From: Candidatus Nanopelagicales bacterium
Lineage (GTDB): Bacteria > Actinomycetota > Actinomycetes > S36-B12 > UBA5976
Assembly: GCA_021742025.1 (NCBI GenBank)
Contig: JAIOWT010000053.1
Coordinates: forward strand, 1 to 6,862
Direction: 5' to 3'
Length of the DNA: 6,862 nt
Each line of letters begins with the position of its first letter. The first letter of the stretch is position 1. The translations under genes and the position numbers were made by a program. Shown in pieces: positions 1 through 6,862 of this stretch. Below the pieces are notes generated by a model. That model was given only the letters and a program-made list of their open reading frames with translations. It had not been told where the DNA came from and did no database searches.

Positions 1-561
1 ACTTATCGCAAAAAGATCCAAGTCAATGCAAAACAGTTAATCCCAATGATGAGCGCAGCTTTTGTTGGGTCACTTTTCGGAGCACTACTTGCAACTAAAG
101 TTTCGCGCGAAATTTTCGAACCCATTATTTTGGTGATTTTGATCGCGGTTGGATCCTTCACAATTTTGCGCCCTGACTTTGGAAAGCTTGAATCCATCAG
201 AGATGTGTCGCCGGCTCTGGTACCTGCCATAGGTTTGGTCATTGGTTTTTATGATGGCTTGATTGGTCCGGGCACAGGAATGTTTTTATTGTTTTCCTTG
301 GTCAGCTTTGTAGGTACTAGCTTCCTGGGAGCTTCAGCTATCGCTAAGTTCGTAAATGTTGCGACAAATTTTGCCGCTTTAATCATTTTTATTCCGGGTG
401 GGCACATGATTTGGCTAGTTGCTGCCTTAATGGCCCCAGCTAATTTAATCGGCGGCTACTTGGGTGCGCGAACTGCACTTGATCGAGGTAGTTCATTTGT
501 CCGCTTAATCTTCTTAACTATGCTCGTGGCATTAATTGTCCGACTGTTTGCGACGATTTAA
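1..561 (+). CDS. TSUP (TauE/SafE) family permease, YfcA-like, 3' part only
   Basis: The reading frame is open from the first base of the window, so the gene starts upstream; 186 codons plus stop are visible, against about 250 residues for the family. The protein is strongly hydrophobic, with about six candidate membrane segments (roughly window residues 16-33, 41-56, 73-107, 120-131, 138-157 and 167-184). The clearest signature is FYDG at 83-86 followed by GPGTG at 89-93, the conserved motif in the second half of YfcA-type TSUP proteins. The family sits in the inner membrane and moves small anions or organosulfur compounds such as sulfite or sulfoacetate. The substrate here cannot be told from sequence, and the neighbours are translation genes that give no hint. 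The family call is secure; the transport role is inferred. A 90-bp gap separates it from rimP, so it is probably not part of the downstream operon. Confidence 0.85.
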   Translation, partial: TYRKKIQVNAKQLIPMMSAAFVGSLFGALLATKVSREIFEPIILVILIAVGSFTILRPDFGKLESIRDVSPALVPAIGLVIGFYDGLIGPGTGMFLLFSLVSFVGTSFLGASAIAKFVNVATNFAALIIFIPGGHMIWLVAALMAPANLIGGYLGARTALDRGSSFVRLIFLTMLVALIVRLFATI

Positions 562-598
562 AGTTTTGGTTATTTCTCGGTCCTATCAAAATCGGTTT

Positions 599-633
599 TG
601 GCAGAGTAAGATACGAACATAACTGCTCTACCA
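599..633 (+). promoter_or_regulatory. Possible rimP-nusA promoter region with an imperfect inverted repeat
   Basis: The gap between the permease and rimP contains TAAGAT at 607-612, which fits the loose actinobacterial -10 pattern TAnnnT. No good -35 lies at 16-18 bp; TTGGCA at 598-603 is too close to serve this -10. Bases 599-606 (TGGCAGAG) and 626-633 (CTCTACCA) form an inverted repeat with one mismatch around a 19-base loop. It could be an operator or a hairpin at the start of the leader. The positional argument, first gene of an operon after a gap, is stronger than the motif match, so this is a weak call. Confidence 0.3.
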
Positions 634-651
634 AATTGAAAAGGCAAGTCA

Positions 652-1152
652 ATGATTCCAGTTTCTGAACTTACTTTGTTGCTTGAGCCTGTGGTGAGTA
701 CCTTTTCCTTTGACCTAGATGACATTGAGATCACACGATCTGGTGGCCAGAAAATTCTAGATGTGACTATTGATGGTGACAGTGGTGTCAATCTCGATGA
801 GGTTGCGGCAGTGTCACGCGCTATTTCAGAATTTCTTGATAACTCCGATGCCATGGGTGATGAGCCATATGTTTTGGAAGTAGGCACCCGCGGTGTCACT
901 AAGCCACTAACCAAACCAGTTCACTGGGCTAGAAATGTTGGACGTTTGGTTAATGTTGCCGGAGATGCCATTAATGCCGTGGGAAGAATTGTTGACTTCA
1001 CTGATCCAAATGTCACGCTCGACATTAAGGGAAAACTTAAGACATTGAGCATCGCAGAAATTTCACGCGCTCACATTGAAATTGAGTTCAAGAAGATGCC
1101 TAAAGAAGATTTAGAAGCCGAAGAATTATCTGATGTCGACGAGTCAGAGTAA
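652..1152 (+). CDS. rimP: Ribosome maturation factor RimP
   Basis: This encodes a cytoplasmic factor that binds the free 30S subunit and helps assemble the S12 region. The 166-residue protein has the two expected parts. The N-terminal alpha/beta domain (about 1-80) includes LDEVAAVSRAIS at 48-59. The C-terminal SH3-like domain (about 85-150) is followed by an acidic tail, EDLEAEELSDVDESE. The family hallmark YVLEV at 73-77 is followed by GTRG at 78-81, where many RimP proteins have SSPG; the next residues, PLT and HW, are conserved, so I read this as lineage variation rather than damage. The ATG at 652 puts the protein start where RimP normally begins; the ribosome site is weak (AAAAGG about 10 bases upstream). 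It lies 11 bp before nusA, the standard rimP-nusA pairing, and is surely cotranscribed with it. Confidence 0.95.
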   Translation: MIPVSELTLLLEPVVSTFSFDLDDIEITRSGGQKILDVTIDGDSGVNLDEVAAVSRAISEFLDNSDAMGDEPYVLEVGTRGVTKPLTKPVHWARNVGRLVNVAGDAINAVGRIVDFTDPNVTLDIKGKLKTLSIAEISRAHIEIEFKKMPKEDLEAEELSDVDESE

Positions 1153-1163
1153 GAGGGCACAAC

Positions 1164-2138
1164 ATGGACATTGATGTTTCCGCCCTAAAGGGTTTAACGC
1201 GTGAGCGTGGGCTATCTCTGGATTACGTCGTTGAATCGATTGAGCAAGCATTGCTGGTTGCCTACTTGCATTCACCAGGCGCGCACGAGAGTGCTCGTGT
1301 AGTTCTTGATCGGGTTACCGGACACGTACTTGTCATCGCTGACGAACTGAACGACGAAGGCGAAAAGATTGGTGAGTTTGAAGCAACCCCAGAGGGATTT
1401 GGTCGAGTTGCAGCCTCCTTAGCTCGAGGTGTAATCACGCAAAGACTTAAAGCAGCCGATGACGATGCAACCGTTGCTGAATTTCAAGCAAAGGAAGGCG
1501 ACATTGTTTCTGGAGTTATCCAGCAAGGCAGTGATCGACAGTTGATTTTCGTTAACTTAGGAAAAGTTGAAGGCGTCTTGCCGCCAGAGGAAAGCGTGCC
1601 CGGTGAAGATTATTCGCACGGCACGCGAATCAGATGTTATGTAGTTGCCGTGAAAATGGGGCCTAAGGGTCCAGTAATTACGCTCTCTAGATCTCATCCG
1701 AAGTTAGTTGAAGAGTTATTCAAATTTGAAGTTCCAGAAATTGCAGACGGCACCGTAGTAATCGAAGGTCTTGCCCGTGAAGCCGGACATCGCACCAAGA
1801 TTGCCGTATCGACAAAAACACCAAGCGTTAATCCGAAAGGCGCCTGCATTGGTCCACTCGGTGGACGTGTGCGCGCAGTAATGAGCGAACTTGGTGGCGA
1901 AAAGATCGACATTGTTGATTACAGTGACGACTTGGCCGTTTACGTAAAGCATGCACTTTCGCCGGCAAAAGTGATCAGTTCAACCTTGCTGGATGAAGAA
2001 AACCGCATTGTCAGAGTGGTTGTTCCGGATTTTCAGTTAAGTCTTGCAATCGGTCGGGAAGGTCAGAATGCGAGATTGGCAGCTCGTTTAACTGGGGCAA
2101 AAATCGACATCAAATCAGATATGGCAACCGAGAGTTAG
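1164..2138 (+). CDS. nusA: Transcription termination/antitermination protein NusA
   Basis: NusA binds RNA polymerase and nascent RNA and controls pausing, intrinsic and Rho termination, and rRNA antitermination. The 324 residues show the RNA-polymerase-binding N-terminal domain (about 1-105), an S1 domain starting at EGDIVSG (111 to about 180), KH1 with GPLG at 230-233 followed by RVRAVMSELGGEKIDIV, and KH2 with GREG at 297-300 in the conserved SLAIGREGQNARLA stretch. It ends just after KH2, with no C-terminal acidic repeats. That is normal for actinobacteria and Firmicutes and unlike the roughly 495-residue E. coli protein, so it is not a truncation. The ATG start has AGAGGG at 1151-1156 as ribosome site, overlapping the rimP stop codon. 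The gene that usually follows, ylxR, is not present in the next 336 bp. Confidence 0.97.
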   Translation: MDIDVSALKGLTRERGLSLDYVVESIEQALLVAYLHSPGAHESARVVLDRVTGHVLVIADELNDEGEKIGEFEATPEGFGRVAASLARGVITQRLKAADDDATVAEFQAKEGDIVSGVIQQGSDRQLIFVNLGKVEGVLPPEESVPGEDYSHGTRIRCYVVAVKMGPKGPVITLSRSHPKLVEELFKFEVPEIADGTVVIEGLAREAGHRTKIAVSTKTPSVNPKGACIGPLGGRVRAVMSELGGEKIDIVDYSDDLAVYVKHALSPAKVISSTLLDEENRIVRVVVPDFQLSLAIGREGQNARLAARLTGAKIDIKSDMATES

Positions 2139-2474
2139 CTCACTAATCTGGCCCAGCCTTGGCCGAAACCGCGTGAATATTGGGCTTTCTTAAGTTGGGC
2201 TAGACTGAAGGCAGCGAGTCGCTTTGGACTAAGGCCTTCTAGGTCGAAATTCAGAGTTTTCAGGCGAAAACCTGTCTCGCTAAAAGTATCCGTTAACTAC
2301 CGCTGAAAACGGGAGTGTTTATGTTCAACGCCAGGCTTGCGTTCTAGTTATGAACGCCAACAGGCAATGTGCTCATCTAATGTGCACCAAGAAGCAGAGT
2401 GCTCAGAAATGAGCGCGCAAAAACAAGAGACGGTTCGGATCTATTAAATAGACCTCGGACCAGACTGGAGAATC
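2139..2474 (+). promoter_or_regulatory. Non-coding nusA-infB interval, candidate structured infB leader
   Basis: This 336-bp stretch has no credible gene on either strand. One forward frame stays open for about 55 codons from the nusA stop, but it has no cysteine pair or other YlxR feature. The stretch is dense in inverted repeats. AGCGAG 2213-2218 pairs with CTCGCT 2276-2281 and encloses GTTTTC/GAAAAC at 2256-2261 and 2266-2271. TCCGTT 2289-2294 pairs with AACGGG 2308-2313. GCGTTC 2339-2344 pairs with GAACGC 2352-2357. GTGC 2369-2372 pairs with GCAC 2384-2387. GTGCTCA 2399-2405 pairs with TGAGCGC 2410-2416 (one G-T pair) across a GAAA tetraloop. A larger hairpin at 2432-2461 abuts the infB ribosome site. 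These pairings are read by eye and were not scored for energy. I infer a structured 5' leader controlling infB, possibly a translational or cold-response element; the ligand or partner is unknown. Confidence 0.45.
2180..2212 (+). promoter_or_regulatory. Candidate infB promoter (-10 TAGACT)
   Basis: TAGACT at 2201-2206 fits the TAnnnT form of a primary-sigma -10 element and would start RNA near 2212-2214. That is just where the first arm of the leader pairing (AGCGAG, 2213-2218) begins, so the predicted RNA would start with its own closing stem. The -35 side is poor: TTGGGC at 2180-2185 leaves only a 15-bp spacer. The heptamer TTGGGCT occurs twice, at 2180-2186 and 2195-2201, a possible but unproven binding-site pair. 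The call rests on the -10 match plus the large gap before infB. Confidence 0.35.
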
Positions 2475-2490
2475 GTGTCCAAGGTCCGAG
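2432..2490 (+). promoter_or_regulatory. Alternative hairpins around the infB ribosome site and GTG start
   Basis: Two pairings compete for the same bases. Hairpin A spans 2432-2461: 2432-2438 pairs with 2455-2461 (seven pairs, two of them G-T), then TCTAT 2440-2444 pairs with ATAGA 2448-2452. Hairpin B pairs CTCGGACC 2454-2461 with GGTCCGAG 2483-2490 (eight perfect pairs inside codons 3-6 of infB). It places the ribosome site GGAG (2467-2470) and the GTG start (2475) in its 21-base loop. The ribosome site lies only four bases from the GTG. In-frame TAA at 2445-2447 excludes an earlier start, and no in-frame ATG or GTG lies between, so the GTG start is well fixed. Switching between A and B is inference. 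Confidence 0.4.
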
Positions 2491-5216
2491 TGTATGAGCT
2501 TGCAAAGGCGCTAGGCGTCGAAAGCAAAGACATCATTTCAAAGCTTGAAGAAGTTGGTGAGTACGTCAAGTCGGCATCGTCGACTGTCGAAGCTCCCGTA
2601 ATCCGTCGTCTACACGACAAGTTTCCGGAATTAAAGGAAGCCGCAGCAAAAGCGCCGGCACCTGCGAAGAAAGCTCCAGTTAAAAAAGCTGCAGCCCCAG
2701 TTGACGAAGCCCCAATCGAGTCGAGTGCACCGGAAGCGCCAGCGCAAGTTATTGCAAGCGCAGCCACTACCCAGGCTCCAGTTTCAGAAGCTCCAGTAGC
2801 CGAAACACCAGCAGCTCCAGTAAGTCCGACAGCTGGTGCAACACCTGGTCCTCGACCAGGCGGGCCGCGCCCAGGTAACAACCCATTTACTTCAGCACCG
2901 CGCCCACCTCGTGCGGGAAACAATCCATTCACATCAGGAAGCGCAGGACCTCGTCCCGGCGGCGGTGTAACTGGAGCTCCTCGTCCGGCCGGTGCACGTC
3001 CAGGCGGACCTGGTCGTCCAGGTGGAGATCGTCCCGGCGGAGATCGTCCCGGCGGTTTTGGCGGACCTCGCCCAGGTGGAGATCGTCCAGGCGGCTTTGG
3101 CGGACCAGGTCGTGGAGATCGTCCAGGTGGAGATCGTCCAGGTGGAGATCGTCCAGGCGGCTTCGGTGGACCTCGTCCAGCCGGTGCCGGTGGTGGATTT
3201 GCGGGTGCGGGTGCACCAGGTGGAGCACCAGGTGGTGCGCCAGGTGGCAGACCAGGTGGTCGACCTAACTCTACTGGTGGTCGTGGCAACACAGCAGGTG
3301 CGTTTGGTAAGTCTGGCGGTCGTCCTTCAAAGGGTCGAAAGTCAAAGCGCGCAAAGCGTCAAGAGTTCGACAACATGATGGCTCCGGTCACAGGCGGTTC
3401 ATCTGTGGCGATGGGTCGCGGCGATGCAATTCGTCTTGCGCGTGGATCATCACTTAGCGATTTTGCCGACAAAATTAATGCTGAGCCAGCCTCGCTAGTT
3501 CAAATTCTCTTCAAGATGGGCGAAATGGTTACTGCCACCCAGTCAGTAAACGAAGAAACCTTGCAACTTCTCGGTGCGGAATTGAATTATGAAATTCAAA
3601 TCATTTCGCCAGAAGATGAAGATCGTGAATTACTCGAGTCTTACGATCTAGAGTTCGGTGACGAAGGTGAGGATGAGGACTTAGTTATCCGCCCACCAGT
3701 TGTAACTGTTATGGGCCACGTTGATCACGGTAAGACTCGATTGCTTGATGCAATTCGCCAAACCAACGTAATCGAACGTGAAGCCGGTGGAATCACTCAG
3801 CACATTGGTGCTTACCAAATTCATCACGTTCACGAAGGTATAGAACGTGCGATTACGTTTATCGATACTCCTGGCCACGAGGCATTCACTGCTATGCGTG
3901 CTCGTGGAGCTCAAGTTACTGACATTGCCGTTTTGGTTGTGGCAGCTGACGATGGTGTTAAGCCACAAACAATTGAAGCTTTGAATCATGCGCAGGCAGC
4001 AAATGTTCCAATCGTTGTCGCTGTTAACAAAATCGATAAAGAAGGCGCTGACTCAACAAAGGTTCGCGGTCAACTAACTGAATACGGATTAGTTCCCGAA
4101 GAGTATGGTGGCGACACAATATTTGTTGACGTATCCGCGAAAAACAACTTAAACATCAACGAACTTATTGATTCCATCTTGCTCACTGCAGACGCTGGTC
4201 TCGATCTTCGTGCTAACCCTGTGCAAGATGCCCAGGGTGTTGCAATTGAAGCCAACCTCGACCGCGGTCGTGGCCCAGTTGCCACAGTCTTGGTTCAGCG
4301 CGGAACACTTCGTCCGGGAGATTCCATTGTTGTTGGTGACGCATTCGGTCGCGTCCGCGCAATGATGGATGAAAATGGCGTAGCGGTTAAGGAGGCTGGA
4401 CCTGCCCGTGCAGTCCAGGTTCTTGGACTTACTTCGGTTCCAAGTGCTGGTGACAGCTTCTTAGTTGTTGCCGAGGATCGAATCGCTCGCCAGATCGCTC
4501 AATCGCGCGGTGCCCGTGAACGAAATGCCGAACTGGCTGCTCGACGTGGACGCCACACTTTGGAAGATGTACTTAAGGCGCTTGAAAAGGGTGAAGTTGT
4601 TGAACTCAAGATCATCATCAAGGGTGACGTTTCCGGTTCGGTCGAAGCTCTTGAAGATGCCCTCCTAAACATTGATGTTGACGACGAGAACGTTATTTTG
4701 CGAGTCATTCACCGTGGTGTGGGTGCGATCACTGAAAACGACGTTTCCTTGGCTGCGGCATCTGATGCAATGATCATCGGATTCAACGTTCGCCCAGAAG
4801 GTAAGTCACGCGACTTGGCTGATCGGGAAAATGTTGAGATCCGCTACTACAACGTCATCTATGGCGTAATCGACGACATTGAATCTGCGCTGAAGGGCAT
4901 GCGTAAGGCTGAATACGAAGAAGCTGAACTGGGCTCTGCCGAAGTTCGTGACGTATTCCGCTCCAGCAAGTTCGGAAACATTGCAGGTTGCATGGTTCTC
5001 AATGGCGAAATCAAACGCAAAGCCAAAGCCAGATTGGTTCGCGATGGGGCAGTCGTCCAAGCGGATCTATCTATCGACACCTTGCGTCGCTTCAAGGATG
5101 ACGCAACTGAGGTTCGTGAAGGATTCGAGTGCGGTATCGGACTTGGATCGTTTAATGACATCAAGGTTGGCGACATCATCGAAACCTTCGAAATGCGCGA
5201 AATAGTGCGCAGTTAA
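2475..5216 (+). CDS. infB: Translation initiation factor IF-2
   Basis: IF2 is the GTPase that places formylmethionyl initiator tRNA in the 30S P site and drives subunit joining. The 913 residues hold, in order, an N-terminal IF2_N domain (about 1-52), a disordered Ala/Pro then Gly/Pro/Arg linker (about 57-295), a basic patch ([11 protein letters not shown]), and a second IF2_N-like domain (about 318-375). The GTPase domain follows, with GHVDHGKT 414-421, GGITQH 438-443, DTPGH 464-468, NKID 518-521 and SAK 554-556. After it come the EF-Tu-like domain II (about 585-690), domain III (about 695-795) and the tRNA-binding C-terminal domain with ECGI at 885-888. All G motifs are intact. The start is GTG with GGAG four bases upstream, which gives the expected KVRVYELAK opening. 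The length suits actinobacteria, whose IF2 linker is long. The last codons double as one arm of a terminator. Confidence 0.98.
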   Translation: MSKVRVYELAKALGVESKDIISKLEEVGEYVKSASSTVEAPVIRRLHDKFPELKEAAAKAPAPAKKAPVKKAAAPVDEAPIESSAPEAPAQVIASAATTQAPVSEAPVAETPAAPVSPTAGATPGPRPGGPRPGNNPFTSAPRPPRAGNNPFTSGSAGPRPGGGVTGAPRPAGARPGGPGRPGGDRPGGDRPGGFGGPRPGGDRPGGFGGPGRGDRPGGDRPGGDRPGGFGGPRPAGAGGGFAGAGAPGGAPGGAPGGRPGGRPNSTGGRGNTAGAFGKSGGRPSKGRKSKRAKRQEFDNMMAPVTGGSSVAMGRGDAIRLARGSSLSDFADKINAEPASLVQILFKMGEMVTATQSVNEETLQLLGAELNYEIQIISPEDEDRELLESYDLEFGDEGEDEDLVIRPPVVTVMGHVDHGKTRLLDAIRQTNVIEREAGGITQHIGAYQIHHVHEGIERAITFIDTPGHEAFTAMRARGAQVTDIAVLVVAADDGVKPQTIEALNHAQAANVPIVVAVNKIDKEGADSTKVRGQLTEYGLVPEEYGGDTIFVDVSAKNNLNINELIDSILLTADAGLDLRANPVQDAQGVAIEANLDRGRGPVATVLVQRGTLRPGDSIVVGDAFGRVRAMMDENGVAVKEAGPARAVQVLGLTSVPSAGDSFLVVAEDRIARQIAQSRGARERNAELAARRGRHTLEDVLKALEKGEVVELKIIIKGDVSGSVEALEDALLNIDVDDENVILRVIHRGVGAITENDVSLAAASDAMIIGFNVRPEGKSRDLADRENVEIRYYNVIYGVIDDIESALKGMRKAEYEEAELGSAEVRDVFRSSKFGNIAGCMVLNGEIKRKAKARLVRDGAVVQADLSIDTLRRFKDDATEVREGFECGIGLGSFNDIKVGDIIETFEMREIVRS
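3012..3183 (+). repeat. In-frame 15-bp tandem repeats in the infB linker
   Basis: This part of infB encodes repeated GDRPG units (six copies) broken by GGFGGP segments. At DNA level a perfect triplet of the 15-mer GTGGAGATCGTCCAG occupies 3112-3126, 3127-3141 and 3142-3156. A separate perfect pair of GGAGATCGTCCCGGC lies at 3024-3038 and 3039-3053. The unit is five codons, so gain or loss of copies keeps the frame. The repeats keep other frames free of stop codons, which yields spurious open frames on both strands. The segment joins the N-terminal domains to the GTPase core and is probably disordered, so copy number is likely to vary between relatives. Confidence 0.85.
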
Positions 5217-5233
5217 TACTGCGCACTATTTTT
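5200..5233 (+). terminator. Intrinsic terminator overlapping the infB stop codon
   Basis: Bases 5200-5212 and 5219-5231 form a perfect 13-bp stem; its core AGTGCGCAG pairs with CTGCGCACT. The loop is TTAATA (5213-5218) and contains the infB TAA stop. The stem runs directly into TTTTT at 5229-5233, the standard rho-independent layout. Only three T residues follow on the opposite strand, so it acts mainly in the + direction. It would separate infB from rbfA-nrnA-truB, fully or partly. Confidence 0.75.
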
Positions 5234-5274
5234 CGGAATTGAAATTTTCCTAATTTGAAATAAAGGAGCTCGAA

Positions 5275-5706
5275 ATGGCAGATGCAGCAAGAGCACGTAA
5301 ATTGGGCGAGCGGTTCCAAGAGATCGTTGCAGAAACCTTAGAGATGAAAGTTAAGGACCCACGCCTTGGCTTCGTAACAGTAACTAGCGTTCGAGTATCT
5401 GCCGACTTACGCGAAGCTACAGTTTTCTACACAGTGTTTGGCGATGAAGCTGAAGCCACAAGTTCGGCCGCAGCCTTAGATTCAAGCAAGGGATTGGTTC
5501 GTAGCGAAATCGGTAAGCGAACCGGAATTAAGTTCACGCCTACTGTTGAATTCATTCGTGATGCATTGCCAGAAAATGTACGCGTAATTGATGACTTGCT
5601 TCAAGAAGCTGCAATTGCAGATAAGGCAGTTCACGAGCAAGCAGCTCAAGCTCGTTACGCCGGTGATTCCGATCCATACCGCAAATCAGAACCTGCTTCC
5701 GAGTAG
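5275..5706 (+). CDS. rbfA: 30S ribosome-binding factor RbfA
   Basis: RbfA is a single KH-fold protein that binds immature 30S subunits next to the 5' end of 16S rRNA and is important in the cold. The 143-residue protein begins MADAARARKLGERFQEIVAETL and carries the conserved KDPRLG at 27-32 followed by FVTVTSVRVSADLREATVFYTVFG, the strand-helix core. The later helix holds LVRSEIGKRTGIKFTPTVEFIRD. A short polar tail with AGDSDPYRK follows, similar to tails I recall in actinobacterial RbfA. Its ribosome site is the best in the window: AAAGGAG at 5262-5268, six bases before the ATG. It lies 58 bp after the infB stop, beyond the terminator hairpin, with no convincing promoter between. Expression therefore depends on read-through or on a promoter I cannot recognise. 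Confidence 0.97.
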   Translation: MADAARARKLGERFQEIVAETLEMKVKDPRLGFVTVTSVRVSADLREATVFYTVFGDEAEATSSAAALDSSKGLVRSEIGKRTGIKFTPTVEFIRDALPENVRVIDDLLQEAAIADKAVHEQAAQARYAGDSDPYRKSEPASE

Positions 5707-5711
5707 TTCGT

Positions 5712-6707
5712 ATGCCAAATTTTTCAGCCGTACCCGAGTGGGACAAAGCAGTTTCTGCGATTTCAGAATCCCAAAGCGTACTGCTGCTTGCGCACGTCAC
5801 ACCTGATGCTGATGCGTTAGGTTCTGCGCTGGGCTTGGGACTCGCCTTGCAAAGCGCAGGAAAGAGTGTTCAGGTAACCGTTGGTGAACCTGGCTTCAAA
5901 ACACCATCTTCACTAAGTTTTTTGCCAGGCATCGAACTAGTTTGTGCGCCTGAGGACTTATACCCCGTTGATCTCGTGATCTCATGTGACGTTTCATCGG
6001 ATGCACGCTTGGGTTCTGCAAAGTTGATTTTGGAAGATGCTGCAGTTTCCATTGCAATTGATCACCATCCCTCCTTCACGGGATTTGGCACGATTCACTT
6101 AGTTGACCCAAAGGCTGCTGCAACAGCTGAAATCATCCTCGAACTAATTGATCGACTCGAACTGACCGTTACTAAGGAAATAGCTGGCGCCATATATTCA
6201 GGTTTAACCACTGACACAGGTTCCTTTAAGTATCAGTCAACTACTTCTCACACGCTACGGACAGCAGCTCGATTGCTTGATACCGGTATCGATGGCGCCA
6301 AATTGTCCCGACTTTTGTTTGATGATGAACCGCTAGCAGCACTTGTCATGATGGGTGAAGCAGTTAGCAGAGCACGTCTGATTCCAGATGCAGCAAATGG
6401 TTTAGGGCTTGTCTACACCTCAGTTTCAATTGAACAGCGACCTGGCCTAGACGAGTTGGCAGTTGAGCGAGTTATCGAAGCGCTCCGAAAAACTTCTGAG
6501 GCCGAAGTAGCAGCAGTGTTAAAGCAAGCCGATGATGGGCATTGGAAAGTTTCGCTTCGAAGTAAGACCACGGTTAACGTCGGCTCCCTGGCAAATCAAT
6601 TGGGTGGCGGTGGACACAAGTACGCCTCTGGATACAGCTCAACTGGTGATCTAGATCAAACTGTCTCAGAGTTGATTGAGTCATTAAATGCAGTAAGCAA
6701 TTCTTAG
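5712..6707 (+). CDS. nrnA: DHH/DHHA1 phosphoesterase (NrnA/CnpB-type nanoRNase, pAp or cyclic dinucleotide hydrolase)
   Basis: The 331-residue protein has the full metal site of the DHH family: [11 protein letters not shown] at 28-38 (H28, D32, D34), ISCD ending at D93, DHH at 117-119 and TDTGSF at 167-172 (D168). The C-terminal DHHA1 domain carries GGGGH at 298-302, the substrate-binding loop. Family members are soluble Mn-dependent enzymes that hydrolyse 2-5-base RNAs, remove the 3' phosphate from pAp, and in mycobacteria (Rv2837c, next to rbfA) also cleave cyclic-di-AMP. Which activity dominates here cannot be read from sequence. The ATG lies five bases after the rbfA stop with no clear ribosome site, which suggests translation coupled to rbfA. 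Position between rbfA and truB matches the usual actinobacterial order. The family is certain; the symbol nrnA is by family and context. Confidence 0.93.
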   Translation: MPNFSAVPEWDKAVSAISESQSVLLLAHVTPDADALGSALGLGLALQSAGKSVQVTVGEPGFKTPSSLSFLPGIELVCAPEDLYPVDLVISCDVSSDARLGSAKLILEDAAVSIAIDHHPSFTGFGTIHLVDPKAAATAEIILELIDRLELTVTKEIAGAIYSGLTTDTGSFKYQSTTSHTLRTAARLLDTGIDGAKLSRLLFDDEPLAALVMMGEAVSRARLIPDAANGLGLVYTSVSIEQRPGLDELAVERVIEALRKTSEAEVAAVLKQADDGHWKVSLRSKTTVNVGSLANQLGGGGHKYASGYSSTGDLDQTVSELIESLNAVSNS

Positions 6708-6715
6708 AAAGCGCC

Positions 6716-6862
6716 ATGAACTCAATGAACGTTGAAGGCATTGTTCTAGTCGACAAACCAGCTGGTCCAACTTCCCACGATGTCGTTGCCAAGATGCGTA
6801 AGTTATTCAACACTCGCAAAGTTGGCCATGCTGGCACTTTAGATCCAATGGCAACTGGCATG
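6716..6862 (+). CDS. truB: tRNA pseudouridine(55) synthase TruB, 5' part only
   Basis: The frame begins at ATG 6716 and runs for 49 codons without a stop to the end of the window. The protein matches the TruB N-terminus: [17 protein letters not shown] at 8-24, then [14 protein letters not shown] at 35-48, where D43 is the catalytic aspartate. TruB converts U55 of the tRNA T-loop to pseudouridine. The start is eight bases after the nrnA stop. An in-frame ATG at 6725 (residue 4) is an equally plausible start, because neither has a strong ribosome site (only GAAAG at 6707-6711 is seen). The rest of the gene lies beyond the window. Confidence 0.95.
   Translation, partial: MNSMNVEGIVLVDKPAGPTSHDVVAKMRKLFNTRKVGHAGTLDPMATGM

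Noticed and set aside
652..1152. RimP with GTRG in place of the common SSPG after YVLEV as a defective or divergent protein
   Set aside because: Flanking conserved residues (PLT, HW), full length and operon position are intact; the change looks like ordinary lineage variation.
2139..2307. Short open + frame following the nusA stop as a degraded ylxR
   Set aside because: The frame runs about 55 codons with no start codon near a ribosome site, no cysteines and no YlxR motif, so I see no support for a remnant.
2139..2474. tRNA or other known small RNA gene in the gap
   Set aside because: No cloverleaf, T-loop consensus or other recognisable RNA family feature is seen; the hairpins fit an mRNA leader better.
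3012..3183. CRISPR-like array of short repeats
   Set aside because: The repeats are 15 bp, directly adjacent without unique spacers, in frame, and encode the IF2 linker.
2444..3292. 282-codon open frame on the - strand opposite the start of infB
   Set aside because: Its product is a Pro/Gly/Arg string caused by the repetitive infB linker read backwards. It has no ribosome site, and infB on the + strand explains the region fully.
2992..3378. 128-codon + strand frame rich in V/Q/A/D inside infB
   Set aside because: It is a second reading frame kept open by the 15-bp tandem repeats, with low-complexity product and no family features.
5234..5274. Promoter for rbfA (TTGAAA at 5239-5244 as -35)
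   Set aside because: At 16-18 bp spacing the -10 position falls on the AAAGGAG ribosome site with no TAnnnT element, so no promoter can be supported.

Overview
This window is a chromosomal housekeeping segment from a bacterium. It carries the conserved cluster rimP - nusA - infB - rbfA - DHH phosphoesterase (nrnA/cnpB-like) - truB, all on the + strand, preceded by the 3' part of a membrane permease gene. The source is most likely an actinobacterium of moderate GC. The reasons are a NusA that stops after KH2 (324 aa), an IF2 with a very long Gly/Pro/Arg-rich linker (913 aa), and an RbfA followed directly by a DHH/DHHA1 protein, as in mycobacteria and streptomycetes. Base composition is well below that of soil actinomycetes, which would suit freshwater lineages such as the acI group (Nanopelagicales) or small Microbacteriaceae. 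The lineage is inferred from sequence character alone.

Layout: positions 1-561 hold the C-terminal part of a TSUP (TauE/SafE, YfcA-like) transporter. A 90-bp gap with a possible promoter follows. rimP (652-1152) and nusA (1164-2138) are 11 bp apart. Positions 2139-2474 (336 bp) hold no credible gene; this is where ylxR (rnpM) sits in most actinobacteria and Firmicutes. Instead the stretch has a candidate -10 element followed by a series of inverted repeats running into the infB start, so it looks like a structured infB leader. infB (2475-5216) starts with GTG. Its last codons form one arm of a near-perfect terminator hairpin, with the stop codon in the loop. rbfA (5275-5706) follows with a strong ribosome binding site, then the DHH phosphoesterase (5712-6707) and the first 49 codons of truB (6716 to the window end).

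How the genes work together: RimP and RbfA mature the 30S subunit, NusA governs pausing, termination and antitermination, IF2 delivers initiator tRNA, TruB makes pseudouridine 55 in tRNA, and the DHH protein degrades very short RNAs, pAp and/or cyclic dinucleotides. This is the common transcription/translation operon. I see no mobile element, CRISPR, defence system, tRNA or rRNA gene. The points worth a second look are the non-coding block in place of ylxR, the mutually exclusive hairpins at the infB start, and the terminator that divides the cluster after infB.
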